A stretch of 64,000 nucleotides of DNA from positions 62,001-126,000 of the forward strand of contig NZ_JACJLC010000001.1 in assembly GCF_016901955.1 (NCBI RefSeq), given 5' to 3'. Position numbers and translations under genes: made by a program. Below the pieces are notes generated by a model. It saw nothing but the letters and a program-made list of their open reading frames with translations. It ran no database searches and was not told the DNA's origin. The DNA is from Pseudoflavonifractor phocaeensis. GTDB lineage: Bacteria; Bacillota; Clostridia; Oscillospirales; Oscillospiraceae. Positions 16,558 to 26,496 of the stretch are shown piece by piece. Numbering within the stretch: the stretch's first letter is position 1; every line of letters begins with the position of its first letter.

Positions 16558-17813
16558 TGGGATCCCACCTCCTGAACGGAAAGGGTGATGCTGTCCCCGG
16601 CCTGGGCCAGCAGGGCGGGGGAGAGGGTGATATGCTCCATTTCCCCCGGGGCCAGGCGGGAGCGGGAAACGTCAGCCAGCAGCCGGTCTCCGGACCGGAC
16701 CAGGATCCGGCTCTGTCCCAGCACCCGGTCCACCCGGAAAAAGAGACCGCAGCCCTCCGCCGCCCGGTCCGGCCGGATGCGCTGGGGGACGGTATAGCTC
16801 ACCCCCGCCCCGGCGGCCACCTCCACCACAGGACCCTCCCCCCGGAGCGGATCGCGCACATGGTCGGCTGCCGCCGCCCCTGCCTTCCGGCTCTCGGCGG
16901 TGACGAAATCCACCAGATCGTGGACGTGGGCCACGTTGCCGCAGGCAAAGACCCCGGGCAGGGAGGTCTCCATATTCTCAAACACCACCGCCCCGTTGGT
17001 ACGGGGATCGATCCGGATGCCTACCTGGCGGGTGAGCTCGTTTTCCGGGATGAGGCCCACCGAGAGCAGCAGGGTATCGCAGTCAAAGACCAGTTCGGTG
17101 CCCGGGATGGGCCGGCGGTCCTGATCCACCTGGGCGACCACCACCTGCTCCACCCGGTCCCGGCCCCGGATATCGGTGACCGTGTGGGAGAGGTAGAGGG
17201 GGATATCATAGTCCTGGAGGCACTGGACCAGGTTCCGGGTCAGGCCGCCGGAGTAGGGCAGCACCTCCACGCAGGCCAGCACCCTGGCGCCCTCCAGGGT
17301 CATCCGCCGGGCCATGATGAGACCGATGTCCCCGCTGCCCAGGATGACCACCCGCCTGCCCGGCAGCCAGCCCTCCATATTCACGTAACGCTGGGCCGCT
17401 CCGGCGGTGAACACCCCGGCGGGCCGGGTGCCGGGGAGGGCGATGGCGCCCCGGGTGCGCTCCCGGCAGCCCATGGCCAGGATGACGGCCCGGGCCTCCT
17501 CCACCCGGTAGCCGGTCTCCTTTCCCACCATGTGGACCTGCCGCTGGGGGGTGATCTCCAGCACCGTGGTGTCCAGCCGGACCTCCACCCCGGTGCTCTC
17601 CAGCATACGGATGAACCGTCCGGCGTACTCCGGGCCGGTGAGCTCCTCACGGAAATAGTGCAGGCCGAAGCCGTTGTGGATGCACTGATTCAAGATGCCC
17701 CCCAGCTCCCTGTCCCGCTCCACAACGAGGATGCGGCGCAGACCGTGCTCCCAGGCGGCGCAGGCGGCGGCCAGCCCCGCCGGGCCGCCGCCGATGACGA
17801 TGAGCTCATACAT
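16554..17813 (-). CDS. FAD/NAD(P)-dependent pyridine nucleotide-disulfide-type oxidoreductase
   Basis: A 419-residue flavoprotein. The N-terminal FAD fold reads VIGGGPAGLAAACAAWEHG and the NAD(P) fold reads VVILGSGDIGLIMARRM near residue 160. A second FAD-contact motif, PGVFACGNVAHVHDLVDFV, lies at about 290. A C-terminal beta-rich tail of about 75 residues has no redox Cys. It sits between a GlpA-like gene (8-base overlap) and DUF1667 (4-base overlap), the usual order for a three-part dehydrogenase that passes electrons from the GlpA-like subunit to NAD or another acceptor. Confidence 0.85.
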   Translation of the reverse strand: MYELIVIGGGPAGLAAACAAWEHGLRRILVVERDRELGGILNQCIHNGFGLHYFREELTGPEYAGRFIRMLESTGVEVRLDTTVLEITPQRQVHMVGKETGYRVEEARAVILAMGCRERTRGAIALPGTRPAGVFTAGAAQRYVNMEGWLPGRRVVILGSGDIGLIMARRMTLEGARVLACVEVLPYSGGLTRNLVQCLQDYDIPLYLSHTVTDIRGRDRVEQVVVAQVDQDRRPIPGTELVFDCDTLLLSVGLIPENELTRQVGIRIDPRTNGAVVFENMETSLPGVFACGNVAHVHDLVDFVTAESRKAGAAAADHVRDPLRGEGPVVEVAAGAGVSYTVPQRIRPDRAAEGCGLFFRVDRVLGQSRILVRSGDRLLADVSRSRLAPGEMEHITLSPALLAQAGDSITLSVQEVGSQ

Positions 17814-19242
17814 GGCTTGCCCCTCCCTTGGTCTCCCGGGCCAGCAGCCAGCTGCCCGCCCGCTCCTGGACGATCTGCCCGGGGGACAGGTCCAGCTCCC
17901 GGGCCAGCAGCTCCACCACCCGGGGACCGCAGAAGCCTCCCTGGCACCGGCCCATGCCGGCCCCTACCCGGCGCTTGACGCCGTCCACCGACCGGGGCGG
18001 AATGGGTCCCCGGAGGGCGGCCAGGATATCCCCCTCGGTGACCGTTTCGCACCGGCAGATCACCCGGCCGTAGGCGGGCTCCCTGGCCACCAGCTCCGCC
18101 TTTTCGGCGGGGGAGAGGGTATGGAACCGGAGCCTGGTCCGGCGGCAGAGGAAGTCCGGCTTTTCCGTCAGGGAAAGGCCGTCGGCCTCCAGCAGCCCGG
18201 CGGCGTACTCGGCGATGGCGGGGGCGGCGGTAAGGCCGGGGGAGCAGATGCCCGCCAGGTCCAGGAACCGGGGCGCGGCCCAGCCGATGACAAAGTCGCC
18301 GGTATCGGCGGCAGCCCGCACCCCGGCAAAGTTGCGGATGGACTGGGAAAAGCGGATGGAGGGCACCGACTTCAGGGCGGTGTCCCGGACGAAGGCCAGC
18401 CCGTCGGCGGTGGTGGACAGGTCCTCTCCCGCCACCGGCACCGCGTTGGGGCCTGCAATCAGGTTGCCGTGGACGGTGGGAGCCACCAGCACCCCCTTGC
18501 CGGCGGGGCCGGGGCACTGGAAGATCACCCGCCCCACCCGGTTTCCTTCGCTTTTGTCCAGCAGGTAGTACTGCCCCTGAGAGGGATGGATGGTGAAGGT
18601 CTTGGGGGCGGCCATCTGGTGGACGGCCTGGGCGGATACCCCTGCGACGTTGAGCACGTAGCGGCTGGTGAGATCCCCCCGATCGGTGTGGATCAGCCAG
18701 CCCCCGGGCAGGGGCTCCAGGCCGGTGACGGCGGTCTCCAGGCGGAGCTCCGCGCCGTTGGCCACCGCAGTCTCCGCCAGGGCCAGACAGTACTCCCAGG
18801 GGGAGCAGATGGCGGCGGTGGGAGCCCACAGGGCGGCGGTGACCTGGGGGGACAGGTTGGGCTCTATGGCCCGGGCCTCCGCTCCGGAGAGCAGGGCCAG
18901 TTCCGGCACTCCGTTGGCCCGCCCCCGGTCATACAGGGCGCGCAGGGTGGCCTGATCCTCCGGGGAGAAGGCCAGCACCAGGGAGCCGCAGGGCCGGTAG
19001 GGCACATCCAGCCCGGCGCACAGCTCCCTGGCCAGCTGGGCGCCCCGCAGGTTGAGCTTTGCCATCAGGGTGCCGGGACGGGGATCATAGCCGGCGTGGA
19101 GGATGGCGGAATTGGCCTTGGTGGTGCCGGCGGCCACGTCGTTTTCCCGCTCCGCGATGGCGATCTTCAGCTGATAGCGGGAGAGGTGGAAGGCGGCCGC
19201 GGCGCCGGTGATGCCGCAGCCGATGATAAACACGTCGTACAT
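17806..19242 (-). CDS. GlpA/L-2-hydroxyglutarate-dehydrogenase-like FAD oxidoreductase with BFD-type [2Fe-2S] domain
   Basis: A 478-residue protein with a DAO-type FAD domain (FIIGCGITGAAAAFHLSRY; residues 1-370) followed by a BFD-like [2Fe-2S] domain with Cys in VICRCETVTEG and MGRCQGGFCGP. It would oxidise a 2-hydroxy acid or glycerol-3-phosphate. I place the start at 19242 because AGGAGG is 7 bases upstream and the FAD fold begins there; the open frame runs on to 19563 without a domain or a ribosome site. There is no glycerol kinase or glycerol facilitator nearby, so the substrate need not be glycerol-3-phosphate. Confidence 0.82.
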   Translation of the reverse strand: MYDVFIIGCGITGAAAAFHLSRYQLKIAIAERENDVAAGTTKANSAILHAGYDPRPGTLMAKLNLRGAQLARELCAGLDVPYRPCGSLVLAFSPEDQATLRALYDRGRANGVPELALLSGAEARAIEPNLSPQVTAALWAPTAAICSPWEYCLALAETAVANGAELRLETAVTGLEPLPGGWLIHTDRGDLTSRYVLNVAGVSAQAVHQMAAPKTFTIHPSQGQYYLLDKSEGNRVGRVIFQCPGPAGKGVLVAPTVHGNLIAGPNAVPVAGEDLSTTADGLAFVRDTALKSVPSIRFSQSIRNFAGVRAAADTGDFVIGWAAPRFLDLAGICSPGLTAAPAIAEYAAGLLEADGLSLTEKPDFLCRRTRLRFHTLSPAEKAELVAREPAYGRVICRCETVTEGDILAALRGPIPPRSVDGVKRRVGAGMGRCQGGFCGPRVVELLARELDLSPGQIVQERAGSWLLARETKGGASHV

Positions 19243-19284
19243 AGGCGACCTCCTGGGTGAGGAATGGGGAAAGCACCGGAAAAA

Positions 19285-19314
19285 GAACGCAAGGCGACCA
19301 TAGGTCGCCTTGCG
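19285..19314 (-). terminator. Terminator of the SLH surface-protein gene
   Basis: On the minus strand CGCAAGGCGACC pairs with its exact complement around a 3-base loop and is followed by TTCTTTTT. It lies 33-62 bases beyond the stop codon. Confidence 0.75.
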
Positions 19315-19346
19315 CAGACAGGATCCGGATGGTGCGGCGGGAAGGG

Positions 19347-20825
19347 TCACAGCTGGGTCTGAACGGCGAACCGCATCAGGATCACGGCTACCTCGGCCCG
19401 GCTGGCCTGGCCCTGGGGACGGATGGCTCCGGCGCTGTCCCCCTGGATAAAGCCGAAGTCCACCGCCCAGGCCATGGCGTCGGCGGCCCAGGAACTGACG
19501 GAAGCGCCGTCGGGATAGGATTCCAGTCCCGCGGAGGGGGCGGGGGAACCGGCCCGCCGCCACAGCATGACAGCCAGCTGTTCCCGGGTGATGGGATCGT
19601 TGGCACCGAAGGTGCCGTTGTCATAGCCGTTGATGATCCCCTGGGTGGAGGCCCAGGCCACGGCGTCGCTGTACCAGCTGCCCTGGGCCACATCGGAGAA
19701 GGAGGTCTGGGCGCTCACCTTGGGGCTGCCCGCCAGCCGCCAGAGGGTGGTGGCGATCATGGCCCGGGAGGTGGTGAGATCGGGGGAGAAGGCGGTGTCG
19801 CTGGTGCCCTCCATCAGGCCCCGCCGGTACACATAGGCCGCCCCGTCCTCATACCAGGCACCCTCCGGCACGTCGGCGAAGGAGAGGGTGTGATCCCGGT
19901 CGTCGATGGCGATGGCGTACTGGCCGCCGTGGGTCACGGGGAGGGCCACCGAGCCGTCGGCGGCGATGCGCACGGCCTGCTCAAAGACCAGGGCGCCGGC
20001 GGTCTGGTCATAGGCGTACACATTGGCCCAGCAGTTGCCGTACTGCGCCCCCATGGGGATGCTGAGGGTCAGGGGGAACCCATAGGAGCCGGAGTGGGCC
20101 AGGGTGATCTGTACGGCGGACCGGGCTCCGGTGACAGTGGCCATCAGCTGGGCGGGAATGGTGTCGGTGCCGAATTTCACCCCCATGTCCAGGCTGGGGA
20201 AGGAGGCGCCGGCGGTGAGGTCGCTGCCCCGGATGGTCCAGCTCAGGTTGTCGCTGAGGGCCAGGACCAGATTGACCTCCCGGGTGGACAGGGTGGTCAG
20301 CACGGAGCCGGGCAGCTGGGTGATCAGATACAGGTTGGCGGTGACTGTGTTGCCCAGGGTGCCGTTGAGCAGATGCTGCTCAATGATGGTCCAGTTGAGC
20401 TGGGTGGAGCCGGAGCCGCCGGAGGGGTAGGAGTCGTTGGTGTAGAGCTTGCTGACGATCACCGGGCAGGCGGCGGTCTTGCCTCCCACGGAGGCGGTGA
20501 TGATGGCGGTGCCCGCCGACCGGGCGGTGACCTGGCCGGTGCTGTTCACTGAGGCCACAATGGCGTTGCTGCTGGTCCAGGTGACGGCGGAGCCGTCCCC
20601 GCCGGAGGCCAGGGACAGCAGGCTGGTATCCCCCACGTGGAGGGTGAGAACAGAGCGGTTCAAAGTCAGCGCGGTGGCCCAGCGGGAAAAGATGCTCTGG
20701 GACTGGGCTTCCACCGCAGTCAGGTCATAGGATGGAACGGTTCCGCTTTCCGCCCCGGCAGCGCCGGGCAGCAGCCCCAGGCTCAGGGCCATGGCAAGAC
20801 ATATGCTGAAAAGCCGTTTCTTCAT
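19347..20825 (-). CDS. Secreted Ig-like/SLH-domain cell-surface protein
   Basis: A 492-residue exported protein. The signal peptide (MKKRLFSICLAMALSLGLLPG, cleavage near AGA-ES) is followed by a bacterial Ig-like (BIG2) domain at about 45-125 (LTLHVGDTSLLSL, STGQVTARSAGTAIITA). A beta-rich central region follows, then three C-terminal S-layer homology repeats starting at LSFADVPEGAWYEDG, TSFSDVAQGSWYSDA and the SYPDGASVSSWAADA unit. It should be anchored to the cell wall by the SLH domains. The start is the ATG at 20825 with AAGGAGG 7 bases upstream. It forms a single-gene unit; its cargo or ligand is unknown. Confidence 0.85.
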   Translation of the reverse strand: MKKRLFSICLAMALSLGLLPGAAGAESGTVPSYDLTAVEAQSQSIFSRWATALTLNRSVLTLHVGDTSLLSLASGGDGSAVTWTSSNAIVASVNSTGQVTARSAGTAIITASVGGKTAACPVIVSKLYTNDSYPSGGSGSTQLNWTIIEQHLLNGTLGNTVTANLYLITQLPGSVLTTLSTREVNLVLALSDNLSWTIRGSDLTAGASFPSLDMGVKFGTDTIPAQLMATVTGARSAVQITLAHSGSYGFPLTLSIPMGAQYGNCWANVYAYDQTAGALVFEQAVRIAADGSVALPVTHGGQYAIAIDDRDHTLSFADVPEGAWYEDGAAYVYRRGLMEGTSDTAFSPDLTTSRAMIATTLWRLAGSPKVSAQTSFSDVAQGSWYSDAVAWASTQGIINGYDNGTFGANDPITREQLAVMLWRRAGSPAPSAGLESYPDGASVSSWAADAMAWAVDFGFIQGDSAGAIRPQGQASRAEVAVILMRFAVQTQL

Positions 20826-20896
20826 GGCTATCCTCCTTCTGAATGTCCCGGCCCGGGGTCTGCCGGGGGTCTCCTTTTTGTTCTTGCTGCAATTCA

Positions 20897-20925
20897 AGTA
20901 TAGCGAATTGTGGGGCGGATGGCAA
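20897..20925 (-). promoter_or_regulatory. Promoter of the SLH surface-protein gene
   Basis: On the minus strand TTGCCA (20925-20920), a 17-base spacer, TATACT (20902-20897). It lies 72 bases before the start codon. Confidence 0.6.
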
Positions 20926-20961
20926 GTTTTTTCCTGAAAACGGCCGGTGGGCATCAACCCT

Positions 20962-21675
20962 TCAGAAGATACGCCGGCCGGCCAGCTCGTCCTTCTGGAT
21001 GTTGGTGTTGACCACCTCGAAGTGATTGAAGGTGGCACGGATGGCCTCCAGCTCGTCGTGCCTGGCAAGGGCCTCGGCCAGCCGGATGTGGGCCTGGTGG
21101 AGGGCATGGGCCTGTTCCTGGTCTGCCATGATCCGTTGGTAGACCGTGGTGATAAAGTCGTTCACCGTGGCCAGCATGGCCCCGAACACCGCCTGGATCA
21201 GCTTGTTTCCCGAGGCGTTGCACATCAGGTCGTGGAATTCCTGATCGTACTGACCCCCTTTCAGCGGATCAGGCTCCTCCTTCATTTTCACTGCCAAGTC
21301 CATCAGGCGGTTTGCCTGGCCGGGCAGGATGCGTCCTGCGGCCAGCCGGGCGGTTTCGCTTTCCAGACCCCGGCGGAGCTGGCTGACCTGGAGATAGTTG
21401 GTCTCTCCCAACAGCAGCATCATGCGAAAGCTGGCGCTGAGATTCTGCTCCAGGTCGCAGGTGAGGTAGTTGCCCGCCCCGTGGACGCTGGAGACAAAGC
21501 CCATCAGGCTCATGGTACGCAGGGCCTCCCGAACCGAGTTACGGCCTACGCCCAGCAGCTCCGCCAGCTCCCTCTCCGGCGGCAGCCGCTCCCCTCGCTT
21601 CAGGTTGCCCTTCCAGATTTCACTCTGGATGTAGTTGACTACTTTTTCATAGGTTCGTTCTGATCGATCATTCAT
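20962..21675 (-). CDS. FadR/LldR-subfamily GntR transcriptional regulator
   Basis: A 237-residue protein. The N-terminal winged helix (about 8-75) has LPPERELAELLGVGRNSVREALRTMSLMG, and an all-helical FCD effector domain (about 95-225) follows. FCD proteins commonly bind carboxylates such as lactate. I use the ATG at 21675 (AAGGAGAG 7 bases upstream) rather than 21717. It lies just beyond the 3' end of the lactate/Etf operon. Two exact TGGTnnnACCA sites, the known FadR/LldR core, occur at the divergent larA/lactate-permease promoters 6 kb away, making it their probable lactate-responsive repressor. Confidence 0.88.
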   Translation of the reverse strand: MNDRSERTYEKVVNYIQSEIWKGNLKRGERLPPERELAELLGVGRNSVREALRTMSLMGFVSSVHGAGNYLTCDLEQNLSASFRMMLLLGETNYLQVSQLRRGLESETARLAAGRILPGQANRLMDLAVKMKEEPDPLKGGQYDQEFHDLMCNASGNKLIQAVFGAMLATVNDFITTVYQRIMADQEQAHALHQAHIRLAEALARHDELEAIRATFNHFEVVNTNIQKDELAGRRIF

Positions 21676-21718
21676 GAATACTCTCCTTGCCGAGATGTCC
21701 ATTTGTAACCAAGCCATT

Positions 21719-21747
21719 ATTGTAGCACAAAAAAATTTCTCTTACAA
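21719..21747 (-). promoter_or_regulatory. Promoter of the FadR-type regulator
   Basis: On the minus strand TTGTAA (21747-21742), a 17-base spacer, TACAAT (21724-21719). A TGGT half-site lies just downstream of the expected transcription start, which could allow weak autoregulation. Confidence 0.55.
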
Positions 21748-21770
21748 CTGAAAGCCGGGGGAGAACAGGC

Positions 21771-21816
21771 GCGGCGGCGCAGACGGGGTTGGATCAGGCC
21801 CCGTCTGCGCCGCCGC
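21771..21816. other. Perfect 18-bp GC-rich hairpin downstream of the Etf/acyl-CoA dehydrogenase operon
   Basis: Arms 21771-21788 and 21799-21816 are perfect complements around a 10-base loop. It lies 67-112 bases beyond the acyl-CoA dehydrogenase stop. Neither side carries a T-run. A smaller 11-bp hairpin (21846-21873) follows that stop codon directly. Together they probably end or protect the operon mRNA. Confidence 0.5.
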
Positions 21817-21882
21817 AGTTGGAATATGGAGGGAGACAATTCCACTGAATAAACCGGGCAAGCGGTTTATTCACAAAGGTAA

Positions 21883-23025
<1,143 letters not shown>

Positions 23026-23162
23026 AATGCAGCACTCCTTATTACTGAGGGCAGCGGGCGGTCCGGAAACCGGCGGAAGGGTGAAGGGGAGGGGCGAGGG
23101 GACGCCCCGGCCGGGTGGGCGCCGGCGGCAGCCGCCGCTGTCCGATGGGTGGTGGAGGGAGC

Positions 23163-24167
23163 TTAGCCCTTCAGCTTCTTGATCTCAGCGGTGAGGGCGG
23201 GGACCACCTCAAAGAGGTTGCCAACGATGCCGTAGTCGGCCACCCCGAAGATGGGGGCGTCGGCGTCCTTGTTGATGGCCACGATCACATCGGAGGAGCT
23301 CATGCCGGCCAGGTGCTGGATGGCGCCGGAGATGCCGCAGGCGATGTACAGCTTGGGGCCCACGGTCTTGCCGGTCTGGCCCACCTGGTGGGAGTGGGAG
23401 ATCCAGCCGGCGTCCACGGCGGCGCGGGAGGCGCCCACGGTGGCGCCCAGGGCCTCGGCCAGCTCACGGATGGGGGCAAAGCCCTCGGCGCTGCCCACGC
23501 CGCGGCCGCCGGAGACGATGATGTCGGCGCCCTCCAGGTCCACCAGCTCCCCGGCGGTCTCCTTGATGACCTCCAGGATCTCGGTGCGGATGTTCTCAGC
23601 GGGGAAGGAGTAGTCTACCTTCACGGTCTCGGCCTTGGCTTCGCCGGCGGCGGGCTTCTTGAACACGCCGGGGCGGACGGTGCCCAGCTGGGGCCGGTGA
23701 TCGGTGCACAGGATGGTGGCCATCAGGTTGCCGCCGAAGGCGGGACGGGTCCAGGCCACGCAGCCGGTCTCCTCGTCGATGGCCAGGCCGGTGCAGTCGG
23801 CAGTCAGGCCGGTCTGCAGGCGGCTGGACAGCCGGGGCCCCATGTCCCGGCCGTTGGGGGTGGCCCCGATGAGCATGGTGGTGGGGCCGTAGGTGTCGAT
23901 CAGGTGATAGAGGGCGGCCACATAGGCGTCGGTGGAGTACTGGGCGAACTCGGGGCCGTCGATGTACAGCACCTGGTCGGCGCCGTGGGTGGCGGCGTCC
24001 TCCACAGCGGCGGCCACGCCGCTGCCGATGACCACGGCCACCAGCTTGCCGCCCTGCTTGTCGGCCAGCTCCCGGCCGGGATTCAGCAGCTCGATGCCCA
24101 CGTTCTTGGCGGAGCCGTCCTCTTTGGTCTCAACAAATACCCACAGGTCTTTGGTCTTCGCTTCCAT
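23163..24167 (-). CDS. etfA: Electron transfer flavoprotein, alpha subunit
   Basis: A 334-residue EtfA. The FAD-binding C-terminal domain is clear: [49 protein letters not shown] and [10 protein letters not shown]. It lacks the N-terminal ferredoxin-like extension that I recall in the Acetobacterium lactate-dehydrogenase Etf alpha subunit (LctC). It is 14 bases after etfB. With EtfB it would shuttle electrons between the FAD lactate dehydrogenase, the acyl-CoA dehydrogenase and NAD/ferredoxin. Confidence 0.93.
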   Translation of the reverse strand: MEAKTKDLWVFVETKEDGSAKNVGIELLNPGRELADKQGGKLVAVVIGSGVAAAVEDAATHGADQVLYIDGPEFAQYSTDAYVAALYHLIDTYGPTTMLIGATPNGRDMGPRLSSRLQTGLTADCTGLAIDEETGCVAWTRPAFGGNLMATILCTDHRPQLGTVRPGVFKKPAAGEAKAETVKVDYSFPAENIRTEILEVIKETAGELVDLEGADIIVSGGRGVGSAEGFAPIRELAEALGATVGASRAAVDAGWISHSHQVGQTGKTVGPKLYIACGISGAIQHLAGMSSSDVIVAINKDADAPIFGVADYGIVGNLFEVVPALTAEIKKLKG

Positions 24168-24181
24168 ATTGCACGCCTCCC

Positions 24182-24988
24182 TTAAATCACGTGGGACTCG
24201 CTCAGCAGCGTGAACAGCTTCTGGGCGGACTCCTCGCCGGTCTCTTCCTTGATGATGACGCCGGCCTCCTTGCGGGGCGGCACAAAGGTCTTTTTCACCT
24301 TGGTGGGGGAGCCCTTCAGACCGGCCCGGGCGGGGTCGATGCTGGTGAGCTCGGCGGAAGTCAGCTTCTCAATGGTGGCCTTCCGGGCGGCCATCTTCCG
24401 CTTGATGGTGGGGAAGCGGGGGTCAAAGGAGGGCTTGGTGTAGGTGATGAGGCAGGGGGTCTTGACGCCCACCACATAGTTGCCGTCCTCGCCCTCCTTC
24501 AGGATGCGGAGGGCGCCCGCCTCGGCGGTGGCCTCCAGGGCGTAGGTCACCTGGGGATAGTCCAGGTACTCGGCCAGCTCGGGGCCCACCTGGGCGGTGT
24601 CGCCGTCGATGGCCTGCTTGCCGCAGAAGATGGCGTCAAACTTGGCCCCCTCCAGCTCCTCCACCTTGGTGATGGCGTTGTAGAGGATGTAGCTGGTGGC
24701 CAGGGTGTCAGAGCCGCCGAAGATGCGGTCGGTGACCAGATAGGCCTTGTCGGCGGCGATGGCCAGGGCCTCCCGCAGGGCGGCCTCCGCCTGAGAGGGG
24801 CCCATGGAGAGCACCACAATTTTGGTGTCGGGGTCCTTGTCCTTGATCCGGGCGGCGGCCTCCAGGGCATAGCCGTCAAAAGGATTGATGATGCTGGGGA
24901 CGCCGTCCCGGACCAGGGTATTGGTAACGGGATCAATCTTGATCTCCGTGGTATCGGGGACCTGCTTGATGCATACCAGAATATTCAT
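24182..24988 (-). CDS. etfB: Electron transfer flavoprotein, beta subunit
   Basis: A 268-residue EtfB with the N-terminal CIKQVPDTTEIKID, the adenine-nucleotide loop DRIFGGSDTLATSY, the IFCGKQAIDGDTAQVGPELAE signature and LPCLITY-like strand VKTPCLITYTKPSFDPRFPT. It has AAGGAG before the ATG and lies 22 bases after the FAD lactate dehydrogenase gene. Whether it holds a bifurcating FAD cannot be decided by eye. Confidence 0.93.
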   Translation of the reverse strand: MNILVCIKQVPDTTEIKIDPVTNTLVRDGVPSIINPFDGYALEAAARIKDKDPDTKIVVLSMGPSQAEAALREALAIAADKAYLVTDRIFGGSDTLATSYILYNAITKVEELEGAKFDAIFCGKQAIDGDTAQVGPELAEYLDYPQVTYALEATAEAGALRILKEGEDGNYVVGVKTPCLITYTKPSFDPRFPTIKRKMAARKATIEKLTSAELTSIDPARAGLKGSPTKVKKTFVPPRKEAGVIIKEETGEESAQKLFTLLSESHVI

Positions 24989-25010
24989 AGCAAAGCTCCT
25001 TTCTCAGCGC

Positions 25011-26432
25011 TTACAGGGTGCAGCAGACCTTGCCGGGGTTGAGGATCATCTTGGGGTCAAAGACCTTCTTGATGCCCTGCATGAGGGCCATGTTCACCGG
25101 ACCCACCGCCTCGGCCAGGAACTTCACCTTGCCCAGGCCGATGCCGTGCTCGCCGGAGATCTGGCCGCCAAACTCCATGGCCTTCTGATAGATGGAGCTG
25201 AGGAACTTGTCCACCTGGGCCCGGAACTCGTCCTCGGCCATATCGTTGGAGCAGGTGTAGATGTGCAGGTTGCCGTCGCCGGCGTGGCCGAAATACTTGA
25301 CCTCAAAGTCGTAGTCGCCCTTGATCTCGTTGACATAGGCCACGTAGGGGGCGATCTTGTTCACGGGCACCACCACGTCGCACTCGTCCAGCAGCTTGGT
25401 CTGCTCTTCGATGCCCTCCAGGAAGGAGGAACGGGCGGCCCAGGCGTCCTTCAGCTTGGGCGGGGTGTCGGCCACCAGCACGTCCAGGGCGCCTTCTTCC
25501 ACCAGCATCTCGGCGGCGCTCTCCACGATGGGATCCAGCTCGTCCATGGAGTCCCCATCGAAGGTGAGCAGCAGGTAGGCGCCGGCCTCCACGCCGTCGA
25601 TCTTGCGGGGGAAGACCTGCTTGCCCAGGTACTCCTCGGAGGAGATGAGAATCTCCTTCTCAAAGAACTCCAGGGCCTGGGGCTTGAAGTGGTTCATGAA
25701 CACCTTGGGCACGGTAGAGATGCAAGCGTCCAGATCCTCGAAGGGAGCGATGAGGCTGACAGTGGCCTTGGGGGCGGGAATGAGCTTCAGGGTGAGCTCG
25801 GTGATGATACCCAGGGTGCCCTCGGAGCCGATCATCAGGTTGGTCAGGCTGTAGCCGGAGCTGGTCTTGGACACGGTGCTGCCGAAATGGGTGATCTCGC
25901 CAGTGGGGAGGACCACGGTCATGGCCCGCACATAGTCACGGGTGGCGCCGTACTTTACGGCCCGCATGCCGCCGGCGTTGGTGGCCACGTTGCCGCCCAG
26001 GGTAGCCATCTTCTCGCCGGGATCGGGGGGATACAGGCAGTCGTGGGTCAAGGCGTCGTCAGCCAGCTGCTGAAGCAGCACGCCGGGCTGGACGGTAACG
26101 GCGAAGTTCTCCAGGTCGTAGCCCAGAATTTTGTTCATCCGCATGGTGCATAGCACCACGCCGCCGCAGATGGGGGTGCAGCCGCCTACCAGGCCGGTGC
26201 CGGCGCCACGGGTGGTGACGGGGATGTTGTTTTCGTAGCAGATCTTGACGATGCCGGCCACCTCCTCGGTGGTGAGCACGTCGATGGAGACCTCGGGCAT
26301 TTTCACGCCGTAGATGGGCATCTCATCCCGGGCGTAATCGGGATTGACGTCGTCGCCCACCACCACGCGGCCGGGAACGATCTGCTCCAGCTGGGCGATG
26401 ATCTCAGGGGTGACCGGATTGTACGTAGCCAT
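25011..26432 (-). CDS. FAD-linked 2-hydroxyacid (lactate) dehydrogenase, GlcD/LctD type
   Basis: A 473-residue flavoprotein: an N-terminal FAD-binding PCMH domain (about 40-220; TTRGAGTGLVGGCTPICGG, PDPGEKMATLGGNVATNAGGMRAVKYG) and a C-terminal FAD-oxidase domain (about 230-470; KYFGHAGDGNLHIY, SGEHGIGLGKVKFL). It oxidises D-lactate or glycolate. The gene order racemase, dehydrogenase, etfB, etfA closely matches the Acetobacterium woodii Lct system, where this enzyme works with Etf to drive lactate oxidation with NAD and reduced ferredoxin. GGAGG lies 8 bases before the ATG. Confidence 0.88.
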   Translation of the reverse strand: MATYNPVTPEIIAQLEQIVPGRVVVGDDVNPDYARDEMPIYGVKMPEVSIDVLTTEEVAGIVKICYENNIPVTTRGAGTGLVGGCTPICGGVVLCTMRMNKILGYDLENFAVTVQPGVLLQQLADDALTHDCLYPPDPGEKMATLGGNVATNAGGMRAVKYGATRDYVRAMTVVLPTGEITHFGSTVSKTSSGYSLTNLMIGSEGTLGIITELTLKLIPAPKATVSLIAPFEDLDACISTVPKVFMNHFKPQALEFFEKEILISSEEYLGKQVFPRKIDGVEAGAYLLLTFDGDSMDELDPIVESAAEMLVEEGALDVLVADTPPKLKDAWAARSSFLEGIEEQTKLLDECDVVVPVNKIAPYVAYVNEIKGDYDFEVKYFGHAGDGNLHIYTCSNDMAEDEFRAQVDKFLSSIYQKAMEFGGQISGEHGIGLGKVKFLAEAVGPVNMALMQGIKKVFDPKMILNPGKVCCTL

Positions 26433-26496
26433 ACTGTAGAACCTCCTCCAATATTCGCATCAGGTTTGTTGATTTGTATGGATCCTGAAACGGGGC

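Noticed and set aside
19243-19563. An N-terminal extension of the GlpA-like gene
   Set aside because: The extra 107 codons are Arg/Pro/Gly-rich shadow sequence that overlaps the surface-protein gene antisense. The FAD fold and ribosome site place the start at 19242.
20826-21107. An N-terminal extension of the SLH surface protein
   Set aside because: A perfect signal peptide begins at the ATG at 20825 behind AAGGAGG. The extension lacks any feature and runs over the surface-gene promoter and into the FadR-type gene.
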